Of a DNA stretch of 64,000 nucleotides, positions 23,991 to 32,937 are shown in pieces. Numbering within the stretch: position 1 is the first letter of the stretch; every line of letters begins with the position of its first letter. Under the pieces are notes generated by a model. The model saw only the letters and a program-made list of their open reading frames with translations, was not told where the DNA came from and did no database searches. Source of the DNA: Pirellula staleyi DSM 6068 (GTDB taxonomy: Bacteria; Planctomycetota; Planctomycetia; Pirellulales; Pirellulaceae); contig NC_013720.1 of the NCBI RefSeq assembly GCF_000025185.1, positions 4,402,001 to 4,466,000 of the forward strand, in the 5' to 3' direction. The position numbers were made by a program, and so were the translations under genes.

Positions 23991-25649
23991 CTACTCTTTG
24001 CGACCGTAGCCACAGCCCGGACAGTGACCTACCGAGTACATGGTGTAGGAGTTTCTTTTGCACTGGGGACACTCCACTTCTCCCCACCCTTTCTTCGCTA
24101 TTCCATTGTCAGCAGGAATTGACTTTTGAGAGTTGTCCTCGACGCTTGCACTACGAAATGTTTTTGTGATCCAAGCACCTGCGGCTGCTAGAACTGCAGG
24201 AACGACAATCCATAGGAGATATCCGAAACGCGAAAGCCGAAATGCCATACCAAGTATGTCTGTTTTTTGGTGTGTACTTTTTGAATTTCTCTCTCGCTGC
24301 GTCTGGAGGGCTAGTGGTGCATTTGGGCCAGTGCTATTGATGGAAGTGTCGAGACCTGTTGAATGCTTGGAAGATTCCTGATCGCCGACAGCGGCTGCGA
24401 CGCCGTAGACCTGGCCGATCAGCTGAGCTGCTCCTGCGGGATTGGCGTCGGCCCAAATCAACTCGGCGGACGAAACTTCGTCGGCGGAAATGGCCATTGA
24501 TAACGCAGCACCATCGGCTCCACGTGTGTTAATACCGATCCAGTGGTATCGTTCACCTTGGCGTAGAAATAATGGTCCACCACTGTTGCCAGGACTGATC
24601 GACGCATCGTGTTGTATCCACGTGGCCCCCGAAGTCGCGCTCTTGGGAGCCCGCAGTGAGCTAATTCTTCCGAACGTCATGCTGTTAGCAAACAAAATGT
24701 CAAGTGGCGTACCGACTGCAACGACTTCGCCACCATTTTTCACTTCGAGTACTTTCATCGCGTTAGAGACTTTCGGGACAACGACGTAGTCCAAACCGGC
24801 AACCAGTCCATTGGGATTCACTTCGATGCACGCGACATCGAGGTTGGGATCGGCCGCAAGGCCGACTCTCTCAGCTCGCCGCTTGGCTCCCGATGGAAAC
24901 TGCACCTCCAGTGCAAACTGTGTGATGTTCGCAGTACGATCGCGCTGTTTAGTTGCTCGACCAGCAACGTCTTCCAAACCAATCACGTGCGCGTTGGTAA
25001 AGAGGCGCAGCTTGCCACCGGTATTTTCAGTAACAACCGACGAGCCTAGTTTGATGAGAGCCTGCGAGAAGTCTCTTTCATTCACAGTTGCTACGATTGC
25101 CGGTGAAGTCTTCTCTAGATCGTCGAATCGGAGTGACGAAACGCCGCCAGAGAAAAGCGACATCGATAGCAGAATCAACGCTAACACTGCCACAGCGCCG
25201 CTGCCGACGAGAGCCAGTATCTTTTGTTCGTCTCGTTTGGTCGTGCCAAGATACGCGAGCCATGTGGCGCATCCCAAGCCTGCGAGACCCATGACTATAA
25301 ACACAAGTCGCCAAACTGATTGCAACAAACAAAAGGTCATCAGCAGCACAACGGTCACTACAGCGACTGCCACCCATCGCTGCAGAAGCCATTGGACTAC
25401 TGGGTGAATTGCGGCTAGAGCTGTATTAGTAGGTGCTTTTGGCCCGCTCTTTTCTGGAATGGTGAGCTCGGCATTGCCCGGTTGGCCCAATTTTTTCATT
25501 AGCTGTTCATAGGCGACTAGCACCTGTTGGTAGGCCCAGCTGTCGCCTCCCGAATCGGGATGATATCGCTTTACTCGCTCGCGATAGGCCGCTTCGATTT
25601 GATCTATGGTGGCGTCGTCGTCGAGGCCGAGAATCTTGTAGGGAGTCAT
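23991..25649 (-). CDS. Membrane DnaJ-trypsin-like protease with C-terminal zinc ribbon
   Basis: The 552-residue multidomain protein starts with a J domain (MTPYKILGLDDDATIDQIEAAY with a YHPDSGG motif in place of HPD; HPD is present). Two or three membrane helices (WVAVAVVTVVLLMTF; VFIVMGLAGLGCATWLAYL; ILALVGSGAVAVLALILL) follow. The trypsin-like domain has the triad His (FTNAHVIG, ~220), Asp (NLDVACIEV, ~270) and Ser (SPGNSGGPL, ~355). Then come another helix (LLWIVVPAVLAAAGAWI) and a CPQC...CPGC zinc ribbon. It is the first gene of the leftward operon. A cell-surface or membrane-bound protease with chaperone coupling fits a conflict system in which activated proteolysis triggers a response, but this is inference. 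Confidence 0.8.
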   Translation of the reverse strand: MTPYKILGLDDDATIDQIEAAYRERVKRYHPDSGGDSWAYQQVLVAYEQLMKKLGQPGNAELTIPEKSGPKAPTNTALAAIHPVVQWLLQRWVAVAVVTVVLLMTFCLLQSVWRLVFIVMGLAGLGCATWLAYLGTTKRDEQKILALVGSGAVAVLALILLSMSLFSGGVSSLRFDDLEKTSPAIVATVNERDFSQALIKLGSSVVTENTGGKLRLFTNAHVIGLEDVAGRATKQRDRTANITQFALEVQFPSGAKRRAERVGLAADPNLDVACIEVNPNGLVAGLDYVVVPKVSNAMKVLEVKNGGEVVAVGTPLDILFANSMTFGRISSLRAPKSATSGATWIQHDASISPGNSGGPLFLRQGERYHWIGINTRGADGAALSMAISADEVSSAELIWADANPAGAAQLIGQVYGVAAAVGDQESSKHSTGLDTSINSTGPNAPLALQTQRERNSKSTHQKTDILGMAFRLSRFGYLLWIVVPAVLAAAGAWITKTFRSASVEDNSQKSIPADNGIAKKGWGEVECPQCKRNSYTMYSVGHCPGCGYGRKE

Positions 25650-26360
25650 TGATTGCCCTCGGTTGTGTTGGATACCGAAAGGCCTCAGTCAGCGCATAAA
25701 AACAGGGAGCGCCGAACCAAGGCCGCTCGCTCCACCCCCGCCAAGGGGCGATCAGAACAGCGCAAGGCCGACGCCCCCCTTTCGGGAGGCGTTCGGTCCG
25801 AGCACTGCATCTGATCTCAAGGGCCCGAAGACCCAGGTTGGCGGTTTTGGAGCGATGCAAATGTGGACGCGTAACGCGTCGTTCAAATTGTCGGTAAGTC
25901 GCCTGCTGGCGACGGAAAAATCTCCTTGGACGGTCATGGCGCAACAGCACGAAAGCGCCACTGCGGCCCCTCAGTATAGCAAGCCGTATTCGGAATGCTC
26001 GTCCTCTGCAAAAAGTACTCTGGCGATTCGCTTGCTCGGCAAAAAACAGTCGCCACGAGCGAATTGCACCTTCGGACTGGCAGTCCGCGATAAGGTCCAA
26101 AGATTGCTTCTCAGGTCAGGTTGTCGCCGAGTCCGACATGCCTTTGGCGCGCACGGCCAAGGGCAGAGTGTTCAAGCGATCGCCATGACATGTGACATGA
26201 GTACGATCGGCCTTCGAAAAAAGATGTCCAGAATGCGTTATGCACTCTCCTTTTGTCAAACTTGAATGGAAACGAGTGATGAACATCGAAACTCAGTTAC
26301 TCGATAACGAGTAAACCATGTGCGAGCCTATAACTGGCAATCTTCACGGAGACCAATGTC
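25650..26360. other. Divergent intergenic region
   Basis: No convincing gene. Overlapping long frames on both strands around 25660-26265 have repetitive, unstructured translations and no ribosome-binding sites. The region must contain the promoter of the leftward operon, with GAGGGC at its first gene's ribosome-binding site, and that of the small rightward gene at 26361. AACGCGT-type inverted repeats around 25866-25880 could be regulator sites. Confidence 0.4.
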
Positions 26361-26627
26361 ATGCCGCCGAAACTCAGCGAATCAAACGAGCACATGGCGA
26401 AATACATTGCGATGGTGATACGCAATGCGATGGAAGATTTCCATTGCGAGCACCTGACCGATGAACAGATGAAGCATCTCAATCCGCTCATTCGCAACGC
26501 CATCGCAACAGCACTTCATGCGTTCGACCACTATGAGCGGTCAGGAGCAGCCCACGAATTTGTGGACTATCACTTCCGGTCGATCCCAAGTTATTGGGAG
26601 CAGCCCGAGATGCTGGAAGGCTATTAG
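26361..26627 (+). CDS. Small helical protein of unknown function
   Basis: The 88-residue protein MPPKLSESNEHMAKYIAMVI reads as continuous helices with balanced charges (NAMEDFHCEHLTDEQMKHLNPLIRNAIATALHAFDHYERSG), unlike the shadow frames around it. GGAGA lies 8-10 bases before the ATG. It is divergent from the leftward operon and 770 bases before the DISARM-like operon. Short all-helical proteins at such places can be regulators, but no motif shows this. Confidence 0.55.
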   Translation: MPPKLSESNEHMAKYIAMVIRNAMEDFHCEHLTDEQMKHLNPLIRNAIATALHAFDHYERSGAAHEFVDYHFRSIPSYWEQPEMLEGY

Positions 26628-27399
26628 AAGATGTGGCTGCGTCGTGGCGAGACGAGTTAGAGCCCGCCGAATGACCCTGCGAGATGCCATAGGCGTCGTC
26701 ACATCCCACCTACTACTGAACCTCTTGAGCTCGCTGCAAAAGAGTTTTCTCCGAAATAGAATACTCAGAGAGTCTTGCTGTTGGCTATCGAAGTCGATCT
26801 ATTTGCGGTGTTGAAGTTGCAGGTCAGCTGATAGCCGCCGTTCCACAACTGAGCCAGTTAACTGCTCAGGCTCGCCCCAAACCGATCCCAACAAATTAAG
26901 CCGTCTCCGTAGCTATGCTACGAGCCTCACCTTAGTATGACGCGGTTTTGGCTCGAATTCAGCCCGCTCCAAGTGCTGCAATCGCTGTAACTGCTGTAAT
27001 TGGCAACGGACTTGTTTTTACTATCTAGTGAACTTGCGGCCGATTGCCCGTGACTATATCGACCTGATAAGGATTGAGTTATTTTCAAGACATGGTCGCA
27101 ACTTTCTAGTCGCGATTGTTTTCGTCAGTGTGGAGTTCGTTCTGGTTAGGGAATCAGAAAAAGTGTTCGGTGATTGCCCGAATTATCCTTCAGGCATGCG
27201 GCTAATGGAAGAGATTCGTGGAACCACCACAATCCTGTGAACTCGTACCGTAGGTTCCAACGAAACGACATGACGACATTGAACCGCTAACTCAAAACTG
27301 AAAATGCAAGACTAGATCGTAGCGGGATCAACTTTGCCAGACGAGGATCAACAAATTCCTGGCCAAAAGTAAAATCTGAAATTAGAGACAAGTGCTGGA
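26628..27399. other. Upstream region of the DISARM-like operon
   Basis: AT-richer than the operon. No gene is convincing; a 70-codon frame at 27028-27240 has no ribosome-binding site. It must carry the promoter and any regulator sites of the 18.5-kb operon that starts at 27400. No clear -35/-10 pair was identified. Confidence 0.4.
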
Positions 27400-30300
27400 A
27401 TGGACGTTTTCAAGTTGCGAGAAGATGTGATTCACGACTACGCAGAGTACGTGCGTAGTTTTGTTCGCATTCGTGAGCCACGCCTTCGGCGCTTTGTTGA
27501 CGATAGCCTGACGGACCAAGCGCTTTGGCCGCAGCCGCTGATCCAGATGAATCCCAGCTTTGAATCAGGTGGGTGGATTGACGAACTGGTCGATGCGGGT
27601 GTTCTGCACCAGAAGTCCAAAGATGTCTTTCGAGTTAAGACGGAATCTGACCCGCGTGGGATACCAATGCGACTCCACCGACACCAGGTGGACGCCATCC
27701 GAGAGGCGCAGGCACGCCGCAATTACGTTCTGACCACTGGGACCGGCTCTGGTAAGAGCCTCGCTTACATTATTCCCATCGTCGATCAAGTTCTCCGAAA
27801 CGGTCGCGGCAAGGGTATCCAGGCCATTGTCGTGTATCCGATGAACGCTTTGTGTAACAGCCAGTACGGGGAACTCGAAAAGTTTTTGCGGCTGGGATTC
27901 GGAGAGGGGTCAGAACCCGTCCGCTTCGAGCGTTACACCGGCCAGGAAACACGCGAGAAGCGCGAGGAGATCACTCGAAATCCTCCGGACATCCTGTTGA
28001 CCAATTACGTCATGTTGGAATTGCTGCTAACTCGCCCATTCGAACAAGCACTCGTCAGTTCCGCACGCAATCTCAGCTTTCTCGTCCTCGATGAACTACA
28101 TACCTATCGGGGGCGACAGGGAGCGGATGTCGCATTGCTTGTCCGTCGCGTTCGTGAAGCCTGCCACGCAACATCGCTTCTCTGTGTGGGCACTTCGGCC
28201 ACAATGGCAAGTGGCGGGACTATCAACGAGCAGCGTCTTGAAATTGCCTCGGTCGCTTCGCGATTGTTCGGAACTGAGGTTCTACCCAACTCGATCATCG
28301 GCGAGACCCTGACCCGTGAGACCATCGAGTTGGATTTCAGCGATCCGCAGGTCGTCTCTCGCTTGCAGCTCGATGTTACCCAAAAGGACGGCTTCCCAAC
28401 GAACTACGATGAGTTCATACGGAAACCAATCGCAAGCTGGCTGGAAGACTGCCTCGGCCTGACTCGCGAGAACGGCACGAATCGACTCGTTCGTGCCCGT
28501 CCGCAATCAATTCAGGGGCCAAGTGGTGCCGCCAAACAGCTATCCGATTTGGTGGGAATGACTGTCAAGGATTGCGAAGACGCCATCGAACGCTGGCTGC
28601 TGGCGGGGTGCAATTGTCATCCTCACCCCGAGACCAAACGGCAGCCTTTTGCTTTTCGGCTCCATCAGTTCATCAGTCGCGGCGACGCGGTGTTTGCATC
28701 GTTGGAGGAGAATGACCACCGGCATTTATCGCTCAGCGGACAACAATTCGTACCGAACAGCGATCGTAAGAAAATCCTGCTTCCATTGGCTTTCTGCCGA
28801 GAGTGTGGCGCGGAATACTATTCCGTCTGGAAATCGAATGATGTCGGAACTGGCCGAGTTCATTTCCGGCCCCGTGACCTGAATGACCGGGTCGAAGATC
28901 CCGCCGAAGGCGAGGCGGGCTTTCTCTATCGTGATCCAGAAAAGCCTTGGCTAGACGATCCTGATGAGATTGTACAGCAGCTGCCGGATGATTGGCTGGA
29001 GGAGCATCGCGGTCGGCAACGTGTTCGCAGCAACCTCCGTGATGACGTTCCGCAACCCATAGTGATTGGCCCCGATGGAACCGTCGACGCACAGGGATTG
29101 ATCTATTCTTACACGAGCACGCCGTTTCGCTTTTGTCAAAACTGCGGTGTCTCTTACCGCGTTCGAACTGGAGCTTCTGATTACGGACAACTGGCCACGC
29201 TCGCGAGCGGGGGACGTAGCACTGCCACGACTATCCTCAGCTTGTCGAGTGTCCGCCTGCTGCGGAACGAGCCAACGCTTCAGAACTTTGCACGAAAGCT
29301 CCTCAGTTTCACAGACAATCGGCAGGACGCTTCGCTTCAGGCTGGGCACTTCAACGATTTCGTGGAAGTCAGCTTGCTGAGGTCGGCGCTCTACAAGGCC
29401 GTTGCGGCGGCGGGCGAAGCTGGGATTTCGCACGATGAACTAACGCAACGCGTCTACAAGGCACTGAACCTGCCGTTCGAACTCTTTGCCCGCGAGCCAG
29501 GCGTCCAGTTTGCCCAGCGAGCCGATACGGAACGAGCCTTCCGAAATGTTCTTGGGTATCGCCTCTATCGAGACCAGAAACGCGGATGGCGAGTTACATC
29601 TCCGAATCTCGAACAGTGTGGGTTGCTGCGAATCGAATATCCGTCGTTGATGGAACTTTGCAGGGCAGGAGAGTTCTGGCGTGGAACTCACGCTGCTCTG
29701 ACAACTGCCACTCCGCAAACCCGCGAGCGTATCGCGAAAGCCCTGCTGGACTACCTACGTCGCGAGCTGGCGATTGATGTCGATTATCTGACCACGGAAT
29801 TCTTTGAACGGTTGCAACAGCAAAGTTCGCAGCGACTCCGTGAACCGTGGGCCATCGACGAGCAGGAACGCCCAGAAGTGGCTGCGGCCGTATTCCCACG
29901 TGGCCGGCGCCCCCATGATCGTCAGTTCTACACATATGTGTCGGGGAGGAGCGGATTCGGGATTTTTCTCGGTCGACCAAGTACCCTTCCAGAATTTGAT
30001 CGCTCACAGGGAAAACTGAAGCTCACCGATAAAGATTCAATCATTCAGGATCTGTTCCGGGTACTTGCCAACGCGGGCTACATCGTCCAGATCGTTGAAC
30101 CCACTGATGACGACCTTCCGGGTTACCAGCTCTCCGCATCGGCCATGAATTGGGTCGTTGCCGATGGGACAGTCGCATTTCATGATCCGATCCGTGTTCC
30201 CAATCCTCCGCAGGATGGTGGCCAGACCAACGATTTCTTCGTCAATTTTTACAAGACCGTGGCCAACGATCTCCGTGGACTGGAGGCTCGGGAGCATACG

Positions 30301-32937
30301 GCACAGGTTCCTTATGAAGAACGCGAACGGCGGGAGCAGGACTTTGGATCTGCGAAACTCCCCGTCCTGTATTGCTCACCAACAATGGAACTGGGCGTCG
30401 ACATTCGCCAATTGAATGTCGTCAACATGCGAAATGTCCCACCCACGCCCGCGAACTACGCGCAACGCAGCGGTCGGGCGGGCCGAAGTGGACAACCGGC
30501 CTTCGTCCTGACCTATTGCACGTCAGGTAGCTCTCACGATCAGTATTTCTTCCGTCAGCCCGAGCGGATGGTGGCCGGGGCCGTTAGTCCTCCTCGACTG
30601 GACTTGGCAAACGAAGACCTGGTCAGGGCACACGTTCATGCGATCTGGCTGGCAGAGACCGGTGAATGGCTGGGAAACTCGCTGACGGATCTGTTGGACG
30701 TCGAAGGAGCAAATCCCTCGCTGACGATGCTGCCGAGCAAGGTCGCTGGACTGTCGAAGAAGACCGCCATCGAATCTGCCCGAGCGAAGGCGGAAGCCGT
30801 TCTGCGAACCATTTCTGAAGAACTAGGGACCTCCCCTTGGTTTACCAGCGAGTGGCTGAAGCAGACACTCGATCACTCCCTGCATGCTTTCGAAGATGCC
30901 TGCCAGCGGTGGCGAAGCCTGTTCCGGGCGGCGAAAGATCAGTTCGAACGGCAAAACGTCATCATCGGTGACGTGGCGATGCGATCTCAGTGGGATGAGG
31001 CCCGACGCCTGCGGCGCGAGGCCGAAGCTCAGATCGAATTGCTGACGGATTCGCAGAGCGTGATTCAGTCCGACTTTTACAGCTACCGGTATTTCGCCAG
31101 TGAGGGCTTCCTGCCGGGATATAACTTCCCTCGTTTGCCGCTCTCCGCGTACATCCCTGCACGCCGCAAGACCAAAGGTCAGGACGAATTTCTGTCCCGC
31201 CCGCGTTTCCTCGCCATTTCGGAATTCGGCCCTCGGAGCATCATTTACCACGAAGGCTCTCGCTACATCGTCAACAAAGTGATTCTCCCCATCGCCGATG
31301 GCGATGTGCCCCTCACGGGCTCCGCCAAGCAGTGTGAAGACTGCGGATACATGCGCGAGTTGAATTGGGGTGAAGCCGGGCCGGATCGCTGCGAGAACTG
31401 CCACAGTTACCGTCTCGCCAGAATCGATTCACTGCTTCGCCTCCAGAACGTCGCGACGAAGAGGCGCGATCGAATCAATTCCGATGAAGAAGAGCGACTC
31501 CGGATGGGGTACGAATTGCGAACCGGCCTGCGTTTCAAGGAGGTGGGCGGACTCGCGTATTACCAGGTTGCAGAAGTGAGCGGCTCGTCCTCGTCGATTT
31601 GCACTCTCACTTACGGGGACGCTGCGACGATTTGGCGAATCAACCTGGGTTGGCGACGGCGAGCCAACCGGGATCAGCATGGATTCGTTCTGGATGTCGA
31701 GAAAGGATACTGGCAACGGTCGGATCAACTTCCAGACGATGAAGATCCCGCCGATCCGTTGGGAGCACGAACTCAGCGTGTCGTTCCTTACGTGGAAGAT
31801 CGTCGCAACTGCCTGATTCTCGAACCGGCGACACAAGTCTCAGCCGACGAGATGGCGTCATTGCAAGCCGCCCTGAAGAAGGCCATCCAGACGATCTACC
31901 AACTGGAAGACAATGAACTGGCAACCGAACCCCTTCCGTCGGTCAACGACCGGAAACGGATTCTGTTCTTCGAGTCTGCTGAAGGTGGCGCTGGCGTCTT
32001 GCGTCGAATCCTGGAAAGCGGTGATTCCTTGGCACTGATTGCGGAAGAAGCTCTCCGCCTTTGCCATTTTGACCCCACAACCGGAAATGACCTGCGACGC
32101 GCATCCGGAGCGACGGAAGACTGCGAAGCCGCGTGCTACGACTGCCTCATGAGCTACTCCAATCAACGGGATCATGAACTCCTGGATCGCAAGAAAATCC
32201 GCGGCTTCCTGCTCGACATGACAAAAAGCCGCGTCAAAGCCTCTCCGGGAATCAAAGCATTCAGCGCTCACCTGGAGACGTTGAAGTCGCAGTGCGATAG
32301 CCATCTGGAAAAGTCGTGGCTGGATTACCTGGTGGCTCGTGATTTACGTCTTCCGTCCTGCGCGCAGAAGTTCTACGACCAGTGTGCGACCCGACCCGAC
32401 TTTGTTTATGAGAAGCATCACACGGTGATCTATGTCGATGGACCACCCCACGACTTTTCGGATCGGCAACAGCGTGATCGGGAGAAGACAGCCGCAATGG
32501 AAGACCTTGGTCTGACCGTCTTGCGGTTTCATCACGAGGCTCAGTGGGATGAGATTCTCGCTGCCCACCCGCACATCTTCGGAGTTATACGCGAAGCCAC
32601 GTCTTCTCCTGAACCGGCTGCTGCGTTGACCGGTGATTTATTGGACCTCGAACTGTTCCCCGGCGATTGGCATCCCATCGTCCAAGAGCTTTCTGGTCGT
32701 GACGGCTTGATGATTGAACCCGGTGGTGATGTCGCCACGGGCGGACGGGTCTTGGGGGCTTACGTTCTCGACATCGCGAAAAATGATCAGCGATTGTGGG
32801 TGATCGATGGTCGCGAACAAGCGGGCAACACGCTCTTAGAGGCAATTGCAGCGCAGGGTTATGCAGCACTGTCGATTGATCCTACCGAGTCGTCGGCAAT
32901 GGAGAAGATTCTTTCGAAGCTCGGAGGTCTCGGATGA
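27400..32937 (+). CDS. DrmA/DrmB-like helicase-DUF1998 fusion with C-terminal Vsr/DUF559-type nuclease
   Basis: The protein has 1845 residues. An SF2 helicase has Walker A TTGTGSGKSLAY (~112), FLVLDELHTYRGRQGAD (DEAH-like, ~228) and motif VI YAQRSGRAGRSGQ (~1020). The DUF1998 part has zinc-binding Cys groups (CEDCGY ... CENC, ~1310; ATEDCEAACYDCLMSYSNQ, ~1575) and FFESAEGGAGVLRRIL (~1523). Residues ~1640-1740 look like a Vsr/DUF559/MTES_1575 nuclease: HLEKSWLDYLV, TRPDFVY, VIYVDGPPHD, REKTAAMEDLGLTVLRFH. In DISARM, DrmA (helicase) and DrmB (DUF1998) are separate subunits. One polypeptide with a nuclease tail is unusual. Its stop overlaps the next gene by ATGA. Confidence 0.8.
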   Translation: MDVFKLREDVIHDYAEYVRSFVRIREPRLRRFVDDSLTDQALWPQPLIQMNPSFESGGWIDELVDAGVLHQKSKDVFRVKTESDPRGIPMRLHRHQVDAIREAQARRNYVLTTGTGSGKSLAYIIPIVDQVLRNGRGKGIQAIVVYPMNALCNSQYGELEKFLRLGFGEGSEPVRFERYTGQETREKREEITRNPPDILLTNYVMLELLLTRPFEQALVSSARNLSFLVLDELHTYRGRQGADVALLVRRVREACHATSLLCVGTSATMASGGTINEQRLEIASVASRLFGTEVLPNSIIGETLTRETIELDFSDPQVVSRLQLDVTQKDGFPTNYDEFIRKPIASWLEDCLGLTRENGTNRLVRARPQSIQGPSGAAKQLSDLVGMTVKDCEDAIERWLLAGCNCHPHPETKRQPFAFRLHQFISRGDAVFASLEENDHRHLSLSGQQFVPNSDRKKILLPLAFCRECGAEYYSVWKSNDVGTGRVHFRPRDLNDRVEDPAEGEAGFLYRDPEKPWLDDPDEIVQQLPDDWLEEHRGRQRVRSNLRDDVPQPIVIGPDGTVDAQGLIYSYTSTPFRFCQNCGVSYRVRTGASDYGQLATLASGGRSTATTILSLSSVRLLRNEPTLQNFARKLLSFTDNRQDASLQAGHFNDFVEVSLLRSALYKAVAAAGEAGISHDELTQRVYKALNLPFELFAREPGVQFAQRADTERAFRNVLGYRLYRDQKRGWRVTSPNLEQCGLLRIEYPSLMELCRAGEFWRGTHAALTTATPQTRERIAKALLDYLRRELAIDVDYLTTEFFERLQQQSSQRLREPWAIDEQERPEVAAAVFPRGRRPHDRQFYTYVSGRSGFGIFLGRPSTLPEFDRSQGKLKLTDKDSIIQDLFRVLANAGYIVQIVEPTDDDLPGYQLSASAMNWVVADGTVAFHDPIRVPNPPQDGGQTNDFFVNFYKTVANDLRGLEAREHTAQVPYEERERREQDFGSAKLPVLYCSPTMELGVDIRQLNVVNMRNVPPTPANYAQRSGRAGRSGQPAFVLTYCTSGSSHDQYFFRQPERMVAGAVSPPRLDLANEDLVRAHVHAIWLAETGEWLGNSLTDLLDVEGANPSLTMLPSKVAGLSKKTAIESARAKAEAVLRTISEELGTSPWFTSEWLKQTLDHSLHAFEDACQRWRSLFRAAKDQFERQNVIIGDVAMRSQWDEARRLRREAEAQIELLTDSQSVIQSDFYSYRYFASEGFLPGYNFPRLPLSAYIPARRKTKGQDEFLSRPRFLAISEFGPRSIIYHEGSRYIVNKVILPIADGDVPLTGSAKQCEDCGYMRELNWGEAGPDRCENCHSYRLARIDSLLRLQNVATKRRDRINSDEEERLRMGYELRTGLRFKEVGGLAYYQVAEVSGSSSSICTLTYGDAATIWRINLGWRRRANRDQHGFVLDVEKGYWQRSDQLPDDEDPADPLGARTQRVVPYVEDRRNCLILEPATQVSADEMASLQAALKKAIQTIYQLEDNELATEPLPSVNDRKRILFFESAEGGAGVLRRILESGDSLALIAEEALRLCHFDPTTGNDLRRASGATEDCEAACYDCLMSYSNQRDHELLDRKKIRGFLLDMTKSRVKASPGIKAFSAHLETLKSQCDSHLEKSWLDYLVARDLRLPSCAQKFYDQCATRPDFVYEKHHTVIYVDGPPHDFSDRQQRDREKTAAMEDLGLTVLRFHHEAQWDEILAAHPHIFGVIREATSSPEPAAALTGDLLDLELFPGDWHPIVQELSGRDGLMIEPGGDVATGGRVLGAYVLDIAKNDQRLWVIDGREQAGNTLLEAIAAQGYAALSIDPTESSAMEKILSKLGGLG

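Noticed and set aside
25507-26265. Long overlapping frames on both strands upstream of the DnaJ-protease gene
   Set aside because: Repetitive, basic, low-complexity translations, no ribosome-binding sites, and partial overlap with the real gene's start. They look like shadows in GC-rich DNA.
27028-27240. 70-codon frame upstream of the DISARM-like operon
   Set aside because: No ribosome-binding site, no recognisable domain, and it lies in an AT-rich leader.
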